40,505 nucleotides of DNA, from positions 1-40,505 of the forward strand of contig JAFEBA010000060.1 in the NCBI GenBank assembly GCA_018266105.1, written 5' to 3'. Under the pieces are notes generated by a model. It made no database searches, was not told the DNA's origin, and saw only the letters and a program-made list of their open reading frames with translations. The DNA comes from a bacterium (GTDB lineage: Bacteria > Vulcanimicrobiota > Xenobia > Xenobiales > JADMJV01). How positions within the stretch are numbered: the stretch's first letter is position 1; each line of letters opens with the position of its first letter. Below are positions 6,313-13,339 of the stretch, in pieces. A program made the translations under genes and the position numbers.

Positions 6313-7940
6313 TACCAGCTGATGACGGAGACGACTTTTCTCCCCGTTTGGCTCGTTTCGCCTCCGCAGCCCAGTAGTTGGATGGACCCAAGGCTCATGG
6401 GCACCGAACGAACCGGCTCACTGTTCAGGGGGCCGAGGTCGACCCGATCAAGGCTCGAGTCTTGAATCTCCCCGTCCGCGTGGTTGACAAACCTGTAGAG
6501 AAAGAGAGCTCGGCCGTTGCCGGCCATAGCGCTGATCGAGAGACGTCCTCCAGGGTTTCGCAGGTAGTCTGGTTTGCTACAATTGAGACCGCAACTTTTC
6601 CAGATGCCGTCCAGGTGAACATCGTCGGCCTTCTGCTGGGACGGCTCAAACTTAAAAAGAGTCGGCATTTCACACTGGTCTCGCCGGGTGGGGGCGGCCA
6701 CCATGTAAAGAAAGCCTGCCTCATCACCTTGCATTTCGGCTGGAACCATGGAGGTGGTGGACTCATCCAGATGCTCCAGGCGAGGGCCGTTGAGACCGTA
6801 AACGTGTTGGGGAAAGGGCGGAAGCATGCCCCACTGCTGTCCATCCCAGCGCCAGTAGCGGAAGGCGTAGGGGTCAGGGCCGCTGCCTCCTTCCTCCACG
6901 GGGATATAGGGCATAATGGCTACGCGACAACAATAGAGGGCGTCTCCTGCGGAACAAACCGATTCGACAGCGTAGTTGGAACCGCCGCCCAGTATGCTGG
7001 GGGGAAACTCGTCGCTTTGCACTCCAGGCATGGCACAAACGGATGTCCAGCTTTGGTCCACCTTTCCGGACCAGCTGTCGCCGGAAACGGGTGTCCGACC
7101 TTGGGATCCGGGATTTTCCAGGGCCCAACAGCTTGCCTCGCTTCCTACTACGCCCAGCGGCTGCACCAGCGCCACCAGTTTGTTCTTCCAGAACGTCAGG
7201 CCTACCAATTGCCGAGGCTGGACCGGAAGCGGAGCCGGCAGCACATACCACTTTTGTTCCCGGCTGTTCAGGCGATAGATACTTTCGTGGCCCCTAAATT
7301 CACCAATACAATAAAAGTTATTGTCATTGTCGGCGCAGCCGCCATCTTGAAATCCAACAGAGAACGAGGTGCTGGGCTCAAGCTGCGCGTCGCTCGCTTC
7401 CCAGAACATGGGCGGCGGTTCTGGCTGATCGCTCCAGCTCTGGTCGCTGGTGGAGTAAAGCTTCAGCGGGCCAGCCGGAGTCTTGCGAATAAGCACTTTG
7501 GTCGCAACTTCGTCGCGCAAAACCACCTGGGCCCGGCGGATCTGCTCGGCCGCGCCCGTTCCGCAGCTTGCCATCAGGGTCAAGCGATCGGAACTGGCGC
7601 CAGCGTCGACCCAGCATCGAACCACGGGAGCATCCGAGGATAGCTGTAAAGTGTAGGCATGCTGGCGGTTATGGTCTTTGACCCAGTTGGGACCTGTCTG
7701 GATTTGCTCGATCATCCAGTGCAAACCCGCCTCGGCTGAATGCAGGTTCTGTAATTTTTGGCGGGAGCGAATGGTGACCTGGCGCAACATGTCCGCCCGG
7801 GACAGGCAAACCACCACCAGAAAGTAGAGCAGTAAGGCGACAAATAGCGAAGCAACCAGGGCGACGCCCCGCGACTGAAGTCGACAACCAGAAAAGTTGC
7901 GGCGCATCTCTACGGCGTCAAGATTTATCCGCCGCTTCAC
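6309..7940 (-). CDS. PilX-like membrane-anchored protein with Kelch-like body
   Basis: 543 residues, GTG start with GGAG four bases upstream. After a basic N-terminus, SRGVALVASLFVALLLYFLV matches the PilX-type start (no Glu at +5), followed by the conserved AEAGLHWMIEQ helix seen in pilus-assembly proteins. The remaining 400 residues look like a beta-propeller. Units such as IYRLNSREQKWYVLPAPLP and YRWDGQQWGMLPPFP are Kelch-like: an aromatic, then W, then a Pro-rich turn. This suggests a minor pilin tip carrying an adhesin or binding propeller outside the inner membrane. It lies between the small membrane peptide and the GspF gene and is probably driven by the SARP-site promoter at 8.3 kb and a local promoter. 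Confidence 0.8.
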   Translation of the reverse strand: MKRRINLDAVEMRRNFSGCRLQSRGVALVASLFVALLLYFLVVVCLSRADMLRQVTIRSRQKLQNLHSAEAGLHWMIEQIQTGPNWVKDHNRQHAYTLQLSSDAPVVRCWVDAGASSDRLTLMASCGTGAAEQIRRAQVVLRDEVATKVLIRKTPAGPLKLYSTSDQSWSDQPEPPPMFWEASDAQLEPSTSFSVGFQDGGCADNDNNFYCIGEFRGHESIYRLNSREQKWYVLPAPLPVQPRQLVGLTFWKNKLVALVQPLGVVGSEASCWALENPGSQGRTPVSGDSWSGKVDQSWTSVCAMPGVQSDEFPPSILGGGSNYAVESVCSAGDALYCCRVAIMPYIPVEEGGSGPDPYAFRYWRWDGQQWGMLPPFPQHVYGLNGPRLEHLDESTTSMVPAEMQGDEAGFLYMVAAPTRRDQCEMPTLFKFEPSQQKADDVHLDGIWKSCGLNCSKPDYLRNPGGRLSISAMAGNGRALFLYRFVNHADGEIQDSSLDRVDLGPLNSEPVRSVPMSLGSIQLLGCGGETSQTGRKVVSVISWY

Positions 7941-8028
7941 TGCACTCCTGCGGACACAGACCAGGAGCTGCTGACATCAGCGAGTTTCGGCGTCTTTGCA
8001 CCCTTTGCTCCTTCGAAGTAAATGGCGC

Positions 8029-8057
8029 AGAATGGAGCTGCATGGGCTAATTGTCAA
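8029..8057 (-). promoter_or_regulatory. Possible sigma-70 promoter upstream of PilX-Kelch gene
   Basis: On the minus strand TTGACA (8057-8052) is a perfect -35. A 17-base spacer leads to CATTCT (8034-8029), a weak -10 with three of six consensus bases. It lies 89 bases before the GTG start at 7940. Base match only. Confidence 0.35.
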
Positions 8058-8063
8058 CAGCTC

Positions 8064-8228
8064 CTAGTAAATGACCACGGGTTGGTCAGCGCAAAAAGCG
8101 GTGACCTGGGCGATCAGCCAGCAAAGAGAATAGTTGGCCAGCAAAAAGCCAGCCACGCCAGTGGTGACCCCCAGGGCGACCATTGCTTTCTGGGTGCGGG
8201 TGCGGGGTAAAGACAGCAGACGATTCAT
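8064..8228 (-). CDS. Small membrane peptide, 54 residues
   Basis: ATG at 8228 is preceded by a full GGAGGT (8238-8233) at a 4-base spacing, the same layout as at the start at 10918. The peptide begins MNRLLSLPRTRTQKAMVALG (basic N-terminus), has one hydrophobic segment (about residues 16-42, GVTTGVAGFLLANYSLCWLI) and ends DQPVVIY. It is the first reading frame after the heptamer operator at 8259-8315, so it is likely the leading gene of the minus-strand pseudopilin unit. No family recognised. It could be a peptide exported or processed by the system, a membrane regulator or a holin-like peptide. The strong ribosome site is the main support that it is real. Confidence 0.65.
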   Translation of the reverse strand: MNRLLSLPRTRTQKAMVALGVTTGVAGFLLANYSLCWLIAQVTAFCADQPVVIY

Positions 8229-8258
8229 TCTGACCTCCAGCGTTTTTTGCTTGGATTC

Positions 8259-8315
8259 AGATTACTCTCGGCGCCTGACAAGCGACCCCGGCCTGAGCTG
8301 ACAGAACTCTGACAG
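8259..8315 (-). promoter_or_regulatory. Heptamer-repeat operator and -10, minus strand (SARP-type)
   Basis: Read on the minus strand: CTGTCAG (8315-8309), 4 bases, CTGTCAG (8304-8298), 16 bases, TTGTCAG (8281-8275), 10 bases, then TAATCT (8264-8259) as a -10-like hexamer. Heptamers with an 11-bp period just upstream of the -10 are the known binding signature of SARP activators. The same array, with identical spacing, lies at 10816-10872. It should drive the peptide at 8064-8228 and the downstream pilus-type genes. Confidence 0.75.
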
Positions 8316-8322
8316 CAGTGAA

Positions 8323-10749
8323 CTAAGCGTGAACTCCGGTCAGGCGGTAGAGCAAGTGAGTCGCCTCGGCTCCAGGCTCCAGCCCCAGCTCCCTCTTCAG
8401 GTTGCGGGCATAGTCACGAAAACAGCGCACGGCTGCCTCGCGAGCTCCCTGCTGGGCCAGGCATTGAAGCAGCCCCAGATTAAACTCCTCGCGCGTTCGC
8501 TCTTGCTCCAGGCCCCTTTGGTAGAGGCTTTGGGCCTGGGCCCAATGGCTCTCCTTTTGATAATGTTCGGCTAGACGCATCAGGCACTGGGCGTAGGACT
8601 CTTTCAGACTGCGTCGCAACTCGCTGGCCCAATCCCACCAAAAACCGTCCAGTAGATCCCCCTGGTAGAGGTTCAGAGCCCGGCTGCCTGATTCGATGGC
8701 TTCCGGAGCGAGTATATTCTGAGTGTTGGGCTTGCAGTTCTTAAACAGTTCTTGAATCTCGAGAGCATCGCACTGAAGCAACACATTGCTGTCGAGTCGG
8801 TAAAAATTACGCTCACTGCGCAGCAAATTCAGCTCGCTCTGCTGGCTGCGCAAAGCCCGACGGGCTCTGGAAGCGGTGGCGTGCAAGTTGTTTTTGGAGG
8901 ATTCCTCCAGGTCGGGCCAGAGGGCAAGGGCTAAGCGTTCGGCGGCCACCGGCTTGCCCTGCAATACTAGATACGCGAAAAACTCCTGCGATTTGCGCGT
9001 TACCCATTCGGCCGAGAGAATTTCTCGGCCGTCCACCCAAACGCGAAAGCCACCGAGGCACTCGACCCTGACCTCGACCGAACCATCCACCTCCAGGGCT
9101 GAGGTGGTCGAGGCCACCTGCACCACTGGCTGAGAATTGGGCTCGACCGCGGCCTTGCGAGCATCCAGTTGGGGATAGCTTTTGTAGGCCTTGGCCAGGG
9201 CATCCTGACATTTCTGCTGGATTTGAGGCATCTGAGCGCCCGTGCGCAAGGGTTGCAGCACTTCTTGCCACTGCAGCAAGGAAAGTTGGTGGCCCTCCAG
9301 ATCCTCCCCCAGCAAATCCAGCCAAAGCTCTAAAACTCGGATCCATTCTTCGCTTTCAGGCTCAGGCACAGATAATTGTAGAGTCAGGTAGTTGCGCATG
9401 GTGGTCTGGTCCCCCAACTCGCGAGCCCGAGTGTAGCTGCGGGCGATCAACTGGCGGGCCAGGGCCTTGCGCCCGAGCAACAAATAGGCTCGAGCCACCT
9501 GAAAACACTCGGCTCCGGCCAGCGTCTCCAGCTGAGGAGCCAGTCGAGTGAGCAGGCGTTGAGCCTCCTCCGCGCGGCCGGCCAGCGCCTCGCTGACGGC
9601 CCATTCGGCCCAGACTCCAGTCAGCTCCGGAGGCGAATCGGAACCGAGCCTTTTTTCGGCTTCAGCAAAAGCTCCGGATGCAGCCGTGAAATCTTTCTGG
9701 CTTCGAAAGAGGCAACCCAACTTCAAGAAGGTCTGCCAGGAAGCCGTCTCGGCCCCAGGTGCCTGACCGATGGCCTCCCCCAGGCTACGCTGCTCGGCGG
9801 CCAGGTCACAGCACAGACCGGCCAGGGCCGGGTCAAACTGGGAGCCGGCCATCTGACTGAGAACTTCACAGGCCTCGGCATGGTTGAGGGCGGCTCGATG
9901 AGGTCGATCGTGGGTCAGGCTATCGTAGGCTTCGGCCACCGCCAGGATACGCGATTCCAGGGGGATCTGCTCGGCTCGCAGACGACCGGGATAGCCCTGG
10001 CCATCAAAGCGCTCATAGAGACTCTCCAGGACCGGCAAAACGGTGCGCATTTCGGGCAGGCCGCCTAACAAGCGCCTCAAGTGATCGGGACGCTCTTGGA
10101 AACTCTTGCGCTCCTCTTCGTTGAGTTCTCGATCGGCGGCCAGCAGGCTACCGTCCACGAAAGCCATCCCAATATCGTGAAGCAGGGCCGCCACCTCGAG
10201 TTGTTCCAGGCGATTGGCCTCCAGGCCCATTTCGCGACCCATCTCAACAGCCAGGCCGGCCACACGTCGGGTGTGCTCGTAATAGGCCGGGTCCTTTTCG
10301 CAGAAAGCCTGGACCAGGTTGGAAATGAGGCGCAAATAACGACGTCGCATATCTTCTAGCGCTTGCTGACTGCGCTTTTCAATACGGCAGAGCTCGGCGC
10401 TGCGTTTCACGCTTTCCAACAGACGCTCGAAGGACACCGGCTTGAGCAGGTAGTCGTCCACCTGATTTTGGATGGCCCGCAAGGGCGCGTCCTCGCTGGC
10501 GTAACCGGTCATGATAATACTGCGCAACCCCTGCTGAAGGTGACGAAGCTGAGATAAGGTCTCCAATCCATCCGGTCCGGGCATACGCACGTCGCAGATA
10601 AGCAGGTCAAAGGGCGTATTGCGGGCGTGCTCGAGGGCCTGGGAACCGTTGGCGGCGACGAACACCTGAAAGCCGTGGAGGCGCAAAGCCTTCTCCAGGG
10701 CCTGGGTAATCAGAGAATCATCGTCAAGTAACAGCAGGTTCAACTTCAT
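8323..10749 (-). CDS. Hybrid regulator: receiver, HD-GYP, helical region, SARP (wHTH + BTAD)
   Basis: 808 residues. Receiver domain 1-115 with Asp53 (ICDVRMPGPDG), acidic pair Asp10-Asp11 and Lys103 (LLKPVS). HD-GYP region 140-325: His159, HD191-192 (LLHDIG), His223, FDGQGYP (248-254), AYDSLTHDRPHR (274-285). The usual His-His-Glu before the GYP loop is replaced by LYE (244-246), so c-di-GMP hydrolysis may be lost and the domain may only bind ligand. Residues 330-530 are helical and TPR-like. OmpR-like winged helix 558-655 (VECLGGFRVWVDG...), then BTAD 660-805, as in SARP activators. This order of domains is unusual. Heptamer repeats flanking the gene on both sides are its likely targets. The kinase at 3170-5134 is a possible phosphodonor. 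Confidence 0.9.
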   Translation of the reverse strand: MKLNLLLLDDDSLITQALEKALRLHGFQVFVAANGSQALEHARNTPFDLLICDVRMPGPDGLETLSQLRHLQQGLRSIIMTGYASEDAPLRAIQNQVDDYLLKPVSFERLLESVKRSAELCRIEKRSQQALEDMRRRYLRLISNLVQAFCEKDPAYYEHTRRVAGLAVEMGREMGLEANRLEQLEVAALLHDIGMAFVDGSLLAADRELNEEERKSFQERPDHLRRLLGGLPEMRTVLPVLESLYERFDGQGYPGRLRAEQIPLESRILAVAEAYDSLTHDRPHRAALNHAEACEVLSQMAGSQFDPALAGLCCDLAAEQRSLGEAIGQAPGAETASWQTFLKLGCLFRSQKDFTAASGAFAEAEKRLGSDSPPELTGVWAEWAVSEALAGRAEEAQRLLTRLAPQLETLAGAECFQVARAYLLLGRKALARQLIARSYTRARELGDQTTMRNYLTLQLSVPEPESEEWIRVLELWLDLLGEDLEGHQLSLLQWQEVLQPLRTGAQMPQIQQKCQDALAKAYKSYPQLDARKAAVEPNSQPVVQVASTTSALEVDGSVEVRVECLGGFRVWVDGREILSAEWVTRKSQEFFAYLVLQGKPVAAERLALALWPDLEESSKNNLHATASRARRALRSQQSELNLLRSERNFYRLDSNVLLQCDALEIQELFKNCKPNTQNILAPEAIESGSRALNLYQGDLLDGFWWDWASELRRSLKESYAQCLMRLAEHYQKESHWAQAQSLYQRGLEQERTREEFNLGLLQCLAQQGAREAAVRCFRDYARNLKRELGLEPGAEATHLLYRLTGVHA

Positions 10750-10815
10750 CGGCCCAGCGTTTCGGCGACGGGCCGGGCCGGGCCTACCTCCAGAGCGACC
10801 TCAAAGCTTTCACAA

Positions 10816-10872
10816 CTGTCAGCGATCTGTCAGCCAGACGGGCCACAGCCTGTCAGCCGCCCAGGCTATGCT
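10816..10872 (+). promoter_or_regulatory. Heptamer-repeat operator and -10, plus strand (SARP-type)
   Basis: CTGTCAG at 10816-10822, 10827-10833 and 10850-10856 (start-to-start 11 and 23 bp), then exactly 10 bases to TATGCT (10867-10872), a -10-like hexamer. Spacing matches the array at 8259-8315 base for base. It lies in the 168-bp gap between the SARP gene and the divergent gene at 10918, and may also allow autoregulation. Confidence 0.78.
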
Positions 10873-10917
10873 GAGTCTCGAAATGACCCGCTGAGTCCTA
10901 AACAACTGGAGGTTTCG

Positions 10918-11514
10918 ATGCTTATCACTCAGAGCAACTTTTATTCCCTGGCTGCCAGCTATTCCAGCAGCTCGGCCACCACCCCGGGTGCATCCGAGGC
11001 CTCGCTGGCCTTGGCGGTCAGCACCAGCGATGTAAGCCAGTGCGCCCCTCCCGAGAACGAATGCGCCAACTGGTCTTTTGCGGCTGCACTCAGCGCCAAC
11101 TTTGAGGACCCCTACCTGCTGCTTCCGGGTGGTTCGAAGGATGGCGGAGGAAGCTCGGCCGCCCCCTCAGCCAGCCTGGCCATTGCCAGATCCGAAGTGG
11201 CCCCGGCCGAGACTCCCCAGGCCGAGGCAAAAGCTGAGGCCAAGGCCGCGCCCGATGCCTGCAGAGCCAGCGGCGGCAACCTGAAACTGGACGGTTTGTT
11301 GAGCGGGCGGGAGGTTAAGCCAGCCGAGTGCTGCCCGACCGAGAAAAAAGACGCATCCACTCAGGAATGCAAAATGGACAGCAAGCCCGACTCCAGTGCC
11401 GCATCCAGGGCGGAGCCGAAAAGCGGCCCTTCGGAGAGTGCTAAGGGGGGTAGCAGCGGCTCCAGCGCTGGCTCCGGTAGCGCCTCCAGCGGCGGCGGCG
11501 GTGATAAGAAGTGA
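10918..11514 (+). CDS. Ala/Ser/Gly-rich cysteine-containing protein, unknown
   Basis: 198 residues; start fixed by GGAGGT (10908-10913) four bases before the ATG. Not recognised. No signal peptide or membrane segment. Composition is low-complexity: Ser/Ala at 10-60, Ala/Glu/Pro/Lys at 90-125, and a Ser/Gly-rich tail ending GGGGDKK. Eight cysteines are spread through it, including CAPPENEC (near 42-49), a CC pair and single cysteines. It is first behind the SARP-type operator and is followed by a 76-residue protein and a subtilisin-like peptidase, so it may be the substrate of that peptidase or a precursor peptide. That is context inference only. Confidence 0.75.
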   Translation: MLITQSNFYSLAASYSSSSATTPGASEASLALAVSTSDVSQCAPPENECANWSFAAALSANFEDPYLLLPGGSKDGGGSSAAPSASLAIARSEVAPAETPQAEAKAEAKAAPDACRASGGNLKLDGLLSGREVKPAECCPTEKKDASTQECKMDSKPDSSAASRAEPKSGPSESAKGGSSGSSAGSGSASSGGGGDKK

Positions 11515-11540
11515 AAACAACAACAGGAGGAAGAACATCC

Positions 11541-11771
11541 ATGCACATCAACACTCTGCACAACACCATCTCCAACGCCCAGGCCAATAAGCCCGGCGCT
11601 ACCAGGGAGCCAAAGCCTGAGCAGCACTCCAGGGTCAAACAAAGCCAGAGCATCCAGGATGGCGTTCACTTTAGTGCGGAGGCCCTAGAGATGGCGGCCG
11701 TCGACCCCAACGTCTGCAAAAATGATTGGCGTTGCCTGCAATCACTCGACCTGCGTGGCCTGCTCAGGTAA
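11541..11771 (+). CDS. Small protein, 76 residues, unknown
   Basis: Start at ATG 11541 chosen because AGGAGGA (11525-11531) lies 9 bases upstream; an in-frame ATG at 11511 overlaps the previous gene and has no ribosome site. The N-terminal half is polar and probably disordered (NTISNAQANKPGATREP). The middle has a short segment DGVHFSAEALEMAA. The C-terminus holds two cysteines seven residues apart in NVCKNDWRCLQ. It ends 2 bp before the peptidase gene, so the two are cotranslated. No family recognised; a peptidase partner, inhibitor or substrate is possible. Confidence 0.7.
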   Translation: MHINTLHNTISNAQANKPGATREPKPEQHSRVKQSQSIQDGVHFSAEALEMAAVDPNVCKNDWRCLQSLDLRGLLR

Positions 11772-11773
11772 CC

Positions 11774-12958
11774 ATGGAAATCACTCGACTTTCGGATCGC
11801 TTTCCTCTGCTGGGTCGCATCCGCCCGGCTCGACCATCCGCCCCCGCTCAGGTCTCCAGTCAGGAGATGATCGAGCGCGAGCAAGACTCCGTGAGCATCC
11901 GTAAGGGACAGGGAGAGGGTCACGGAAGCTGGACCTTGGGACCGGGCGGAAACCTCTTTGAAGCCGGCAAGCCCGATGCCACCCTGGCAGTCATCGATCA
12001 ATACGGAATTCGATTCAATCCCGGCACTGGTCACCTGGCTCCCGACCACGGCGAATTGGTGGCGGCGCTTGCTCTGCAAGCCTCAGGAAAGGGTGAAGAC
12101 AATCTGCTCAGAGTGGACAATGCCACCGGAACGTTGAGGCCCCGGCAGAGCCTGGACTCGAAGAATTTCGGCGAGCAACTGGACCAGGGGGTGGCTCAGC
12201 GTTATGCCAACTCGGCCAACAATCTGGTCGAGGTGCTGGGTGAGATTTATCAGCATCATCCGAACATCACCACAATCACCCAGTCGCAAGGACAGAACGG
12301 CCCTCAGCTGACCGAGGAACTGGTGAGGGTGGCTCAATCTGACCCTGCCTTTGGAAGTCGTCCGGCCAGCGAGGTTCAACTCCCGGAAGGTGTCGCCTGG
12401 GCAAGTCCCCAGGCCTTGAAGCTGGTGGCCGAACGGGTTCAGCGGAGCCTGAATTCCTCGCCTGAAGTTGCTTCGGCCCTCGACCGCCTGCACGAGACCC
12501 TGGACAGCCATCCCCAGGTCGCCTATTTCAACTCAGCCGGCAACTCGGGCCAGACACAGCGAGCTCTGGAGCAAGTTGGTTTCCGATTTGACCCGCGCTG
12601 GGAAGGAAATTTCCAAACGGTTTCGAGCCGAACGCACTCCATCGCGGCAGCCTACCCTGCCCGAAACGGGACCGCCACCCCGGCCGTATATAGCCAGATG
12701 GGTGACCAGTCGGTGGCCTTCATCGGGGAAGCAAAGGTGCTGCTGGATGGCCAACCCGTCTGCGAAAGAGAGGTTCCGGCCGCCGTCCCCAGACGCCCCT
12801 ACTGCGTTCCCTTCGTCGGAACGTCCTTTGCTGCGCCGAAGGCAGCCGGCCTCTACGATGCCGATCCAATCCAATACGAACGACTGCGCCTGCACTCCCT
12901 GCCTCCTGGCCAGGGAGTTGACAACCTGGGAGTGGGCCTGATCGACTTTCGAGGCTAA
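11774..12958 (+). CDS. Subtilisin-like serine peptidase (S8), no signal peptide
   Basis: 394 residues from ATG 11774. S8 landmarks in order: Asp75 in LAVIDQYG, His92 in PDHGELVAALA, Asn257 (oxyanion) in YFNSAGNSG, Ser351 in FVGTSFAAPKAAG. The region between His92 and Asn257 (about 165 residues) is longer than in simple subtilisins and carries a helical insertion (110-240). There is no secretion signal, so it may act in the cytoplasm, as subtilases that trim ribosomal peptides do. It is third in the unit behind the SARP-type operator, after two small unknown proteins that could be its substrates. A hairpin follows the stop. Confidence 0.88.
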   Translation: MEITRLSDRFPLLGRIRPARPSAPAQVSSQEMIEREQDSVSIRKGQGEGHGSWTLGPGGNLFEAGKPDATLAVIDQYGIRFNPGTGHLAPDHGELVAALALQASGKGEDNLLRVDNATGTLRPRQSLDSKNFGEQLDQGVAQRYANSANNLVEVLGEIYQHHPNITTITQSQGQNGPQLTEELVRVAQSDPAFGSRPASEVQLPEGVAWASPQALKLVAERVQRSLNSSPEVASALDRLHETLDSHPQVAYFNSAGNSGQTQRALEQVGFRFDPRWEGNFQTVSSRTHSIAAAYPARNGTATPAVYSQMGDQSVAFIGEAKVLLDGQPVCEREVPAAVPRRPYCVPFVGTSFAAPKAAGLYDADPIQYERLRLHSLPPGQGVDNLGVGLIDFRG

Positions 12959-12962
12959 AGAC

Positions 12963-13003
12963 CAGCCTGGTGGTGCTCCCATCCCTCGGGCACCACCAGG
13001 CTG
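12963..13003 (+). terminator. 14-bp perfect hairpin after S8 peptidase gene
   Basis: CAGCCTGGTGGTGC (12963-12976) pairs with GCACCACCAGGCTG (12990-13003) around a 13-base loop. The U-run is missing. It starts 5 bp after the TAA stop, so it probably ends or stabilises the peptidase message. Confidence 0.6.
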
Positions 13004-13325
13004 ACCTTGGGCGCTGATGTTGACGACCTGCTCTATTCGGGCAACGGCTACTGGGGCGAAGCCTATGCAGAAGGCGCGGCCCGCTCCAAATCACCGCTGG
13101 GTCCCTTTGTGAAGGCCGGAGAACCGTTTCTTCACAGCAATGACCGCTGGGAAGGACCGGGCCACGCTTTCCTCACCCAGGACCGGTCAGGACTGGCTGA
13201 TTTACCACGCCTGGGACGAAGAGCATCAAGGCCGCCAGATCTTGATCGATCCGGCCAACTGGGGAAGCGACGGGTGGCCACACTTGGGCGGCCCCTCCCA
13301 GGGAGGGCCTGCTCCAAAGACCTAG
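13001..13325 (+). pseudogene. GH43 glycosidase C-terminal remnant, frameshifted
   Basis: Two consecutive frames read as the end of a family 43 glycoside hydrolase. First LLYSGNGYWGEAYAEGAARS and SPLGPF...WEGPGHAFLTQD (up to about 13185). Then, one frame over, DWLIYHAWDEEHQGRQILID and GWPHLGGPS, ending at the TAG at 13323. The N-terminal two thirds with the catalytic acids is absent and the reading frame breaks near 13187, so no functional enzyme is made. The remnant begins inside the 3' arm of the hairpin after the peptidase gene, which suggests a deletion junction there. Confidence 0.8.
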
Positions 13326-13339
13326 AAGGCCGGCTCGTT

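Noticed and set aside
6378..7643. A 421-codon open frame on the plus strand
   Set aside because: It lies antisense to the PilX-Kelch gene, has no ribosome site and no protein-like motifs; long antisense frames are common in GC-rich DNA.
7960..8020. A very short minus-strand frame after AAGGAG upstream of the PilX-Kelch gene
   Set aside because: At 27 codons, with a start overlapping no conserved feature, it cannot be told from chance.
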